This document shows positions 5,343 to 6,496 of a stretch of 6,496 nt of DNA, in pieces. This DNA is from Mycoplasmatota bacterium (lineage in GTDB: Bacteria; Bacillota_I; Bacilli_A; Izemoplasmatales; Izemoplasmataceae), in assembly GCA_022712785.1 (NCBI GenBank), contig JAFLJX010000117.1, positions 1-6,496 of the forward strand, read 5' to 3'. The notes beneath the pieces were generated by a model that saw only the letters and a program-made list of their open reading frames with translations, made no database searches and was not told where the DNA came from. The first letter of the stretch is position 1; every line of letters starts with the position of its first letter. Both the position numbers and the translations under genes were made by a program.

Positions 5343-5478
5343 AAGAACTTTGTGTCCAAGACTTAGGTGCTAATAAGCTTAATATCCTAACGAGATAGAA
5401 GAAATGATATAATATATCCTCTTTTGTCTATGACCAAAGAGGTTTTTATTTTGATTAAAAAGTTTCGGAGGTGGAAGA
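5343..5478 (+). promoter_or_regulatory. L10 leader: autogenous attenuator of rplJ-rplL
   Basis: The gap before rplJ shows the conserved L10-leader core: GTCCAAGAC (5354-5362), then TTAGG (5363-5367) pairing with CCTAA (5386-5390) around a GCT-AATA-AGC mini-hairpin (5369-5378) and the CTTAAT segment, then CGAGAT. In this class L10-(L12)4 binds this fold. An alternative helix follows: ATAGA (5395-5399) with TCTAT (5427-5431), GAAA with TTTT (5401-5404 with 5422-5425) and GATAT with ATATC (5406-5410 with 5414-5418). It uses up the 5' arm of the terminator at 5418 and so acts as an antiterminator. Excess L10-L12 is expected to disfavour it and cause termination. The SD GGAGGTG (5467-5473) is beyond the terminator. 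Confidence 0.85.
5418..5452 (+). terminator. Attenuator terminator in the L10 leader
   Basis: CCTCTTT (5418-5424) pairs with AAAGAGG (5436-5442). A T-C mismatch and GTC / GAC (5426-5428 with 5432-5434) extend the stem around a TAT loop. TTTTTATTTT (5443-5452) follows. It is a regulated terminator ahead of rplJ rather than the end of a gene, since it competes with the antiterminator in the leader. Confidence 0.88.
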
Positions 5479-6024
5479 ATGTCTAAAATAGCAATCGCTA
5501 ACAAAGAAGTTGAAGTTAATGCATTAGCAGAAAAAATGAAAAATACAAATAGTTTCGTTATAGTAAACTACAGTGGATTAACAGTTGAACAGGTTACTAA
5601 ATTAAGAGTTGAGCTTAGAGAAGCTGGATGTGAATTAAAAGTAATCAAAAACAACATTACTAAAAGAGCTGCAGAAGCAGCTGGTTATGGTGAAGTTAAA
5701 GAAGCTTTAGTTGGACCTAATGCAGTAGCATTTAGTTACGAAGATAGTGTTTCTGCTGCAAAAACAGTATTTGAATTTGCAAAAGAAAACAAAGCTTTAG
5801 AATTGAAAGTTGGTGTAGTTGATGGTGAGTATATGGATAATGTTAAAATCCAAACAATCGCTACAATTCCTTCAAGAGATGTATTATTAACAATGATCGC
5901 TGCAGGAATAATGACTCCAATTAAAGAAATCGCAATCGCATTAGATTTACACATGAAAAATTTAGAAGCACCTGAAGTAGAAGAAGCTCCTGAAGTTACT
6001 GAAGTAACTGAAGCAGCAGAATAA
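5479..6024 (+). CDS. rplJ: 50S ribosomal protein L10
   Basis: 181 residues, about 15 more than Bacillus or E. coli L10. It starts MSKIAIANKEVEVNALAEKM and contains VIVNYSGLTVEQVTKLR and KNNITKRAA, the rRNA-binding N-terminal domain. The helix at about 140-160 (MTPIKEIAIALDLHMKNL) is the docking site for L7/L12 dimers. L10 forms the base of the L7/L12 stalk, recruiting translation GTPases. A C-terminal acidic tail (163-181) is added, with EAPEVE / EAPEVT in tandem. The SD GGAGGTG is five bases from ATG. Expression is expected to be set by L10 binding to its own leader. rplL follows 21 bases later. Identity is secure; the tail is the only odd part. Confidence 0.97.
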   Translation: MSKIAIANKEVEVNALAEKMKNTNSFVIVNYSGLTVEQVTKLRVELREAGCELKVIKNNITKRAAEAAGYGEVKEALVGPNAVAFSYEDSVSAAKTVFEFAKENKALELKVGVVDGEYMDNVKIQTIATIPSRDVLLTMIAAGIMTPIKEIAIALDLHMKNLEAPEVEEAPEVTEVTEAAE

Positions 6025-6045
6025 TAATATTAGGAGGAAACAACA

Positions 6046-6408
6046 ATGGCAAAATTAGAAAATAAAGATATAATTGAAAGTTTCAAAGAAAAAACTTTAT
6101 TAGAATTAAAAGAATTAGTAGATATGATGAAAGAAGAATTTGGTGTTGATCCAAGTGCAGTTGCAGCAGCAGCTCCAGCAGCAGCAGATGCAGGTCCAGT
6201 AGAAGTTTCAGTAATTTTAGAAAATGCTGGAGCTAAAAAAATCGCAGTTATTAAAGTAGTTAGAGAATTAACTGGATTAGGATTAAAAGAAGCAAAAGGT
6301 GTAGTTGATAAAGCTCCAACTGCTATCAAAGAAAACATTAAACCAGAAGAAGCAAGTGCTATCAAAGAAATGTTAGAAGACGCTGGTGCAGTTGTAACAG
6401 TTAAATAA
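6046..6408 (+). CDS. rplL: 50S ribosomal protein L7/L12
   Basis: 120 residues, normal for L7/L12. An N-terminal dimerisation domain (1-35; KDIIESFKEKTLLELKELVD) is joined by an Ala/Pro-rich hinge (about 38-50, AVAAAAPAAADAGP) to the globular C-terminal domain. The latter shows KKIAVIKVVRELTGLGLKEAKGVVDKAP, the face that binds EF-Tu, EF-G, IF2 and RF3. The stalk carries several dimers, so this gene is usually expressed in excess over rplJ. The SD AGGAGG (6032-6037) is eight bases from ATG, strong as expected. It is the last gene of the rplJ-rplL unit and is followed by a strong terminator. Confidence 0.97.
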   Translation: MAKLENKDIIESFKEKTLLELKELVDMMKEEFGVDPSAVAAAAPAAADAGPVEVSVILENAGAKKIAVIKVVRELTGLGLKEAKGVVDKAPTAIKENIKPEEASAIKEMLEDAGAVVTVK

Positions 6409-6415
6409 TTTCAAT

Positions 6416-6457
6416 GTCAAAATTAACCTGAGTGTAAGCTCAGGTTTTTGACTTTTT
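6416..6457 (+). terminator. Terminator after rplL
   Basis: AACCTGAG (6425-6432) pairs with CTCAGGTT (6439-6446) around a TGTAAG loop and runs into a first T-run (6445-6449). GTCAAA (6416-6421) and TTTGAC (6447-6452) can pair below it, separated by a three-base bulge, and a second T-run (6453-6457) then follows. Either form is a good rho-independent terminator eight bases after the rplL stop. Confidence 0.88.
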
Positions 6458-6489
6458 GCTTATCAATCAAAAGCATAGGAGATGGTGTG

Positions 6490-6496
6490 ATGACTC
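6490..6496 (+). CDS. Possible start of the next gene (partial, two codons)
   Basis: AGGAG (6477-6481) lies eight bases before ATG 6490, followed by ACT and the window edge. The spacing is right for a real start, but two codons do not identify a protein. In Bacillus the next genes after rplL are a small methyltransferase (ybxB) and then rpoB; which one this is cannot be told. Frame and start are inferred from the SD only. Confidence 0.45.

Noticed and set aside
5405..5413. TGATATAAT in the L10 leader, a perfect extended -10 motif that could be an internal promoter.
   Set aside because: No -35 fits, and the bases are explained as the tip of the antiterminator helix (GATAT-AAT-ATATC). AT-rich sequence makes such matches common.
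6030..6365. Long minus-strand open frame (111 codons) opposite rplL, with shorter ones opposite rplK, rplA and rplJ.
   Set aside because: These are antisense shadows created by the Ala/Lys/Glu-rich codons of ribosomal genes; none has a credible SD or promoter.
1..6496. Mobile elements, CRISPR arrays, phage or defence genes.
   Set aside because: No direct-repeat array, transposase, integrase or terminal inverted repeats were seen; apart from regulatory hairpins and the duplicated L1 site, there are no notable repeats.

Overview
The window comes from an AT-rich bacterium of the low-GC Firmicutes/Mollicutes-relative type. Strong purine-rich Shine-Dalgarno (SD) sites, A/T-ending codons, classic sigma-A style promoters and the gene order rlmB - sigma-H - rpmG - secE - nusG - rplK - rplA - rplJ - rplL all point there. 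TGA is read as stop (it ends rlmB) and tryptophan is TGG, so this is not a UGA-Trp mycoplasma. I cannot fix the genus from sequence alone.

Layout. The left end (1-1440) is on the minus strand: the first 26 codons of a lipoprotein gene, then a complete gene for an L-serine dehydratase / L-cysteine desulfidase family protein (UPF0597 type) with its own terminator. A divergent promoter region (about 1437-1551) separates it from the plus strand. There, rlmB (23S rRNA 2'-O-methyltransferase) is tightly followed by a sigma-H-like sigma factor. A promoter just after the sigma gene starts rpmG (50S protein L33, 48 codons), secE (SecYEG subunit) and nusG (transcription elongation/termination factor).

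A perfect-box promoter precedes rplK-rplA (L11-L1), and rplJ-rplL (L10-L7/L12) follow behind an L10-type attenuator leader. A strong terminator closes rplL, and a new start codon lies at the right edge.

The main interest is regulatory and lies in the gaps. (1) Two copies of an L1-binding-site mimic (GTGGGAGGA ... ACCACAT), resembling the L1 site of 23S rRNA, lie one ahead of rplK and one directly ahead of the rplA SD. (2) A terminator-like hairpin for the nusG transcript overlaps the -10 box and start site of the rplK promoter, so new transcripts should lack its 5' arm. (3) The rplJ leader has the L10-binding fold, a terminator, and a competing antiterminator that can be paired by eye. Together these suggest that L11-L1 and L10-L12 are each controlled by their own product. 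The protein genes are ordinary housekeeping genes, and I see no novel multi-gene system.
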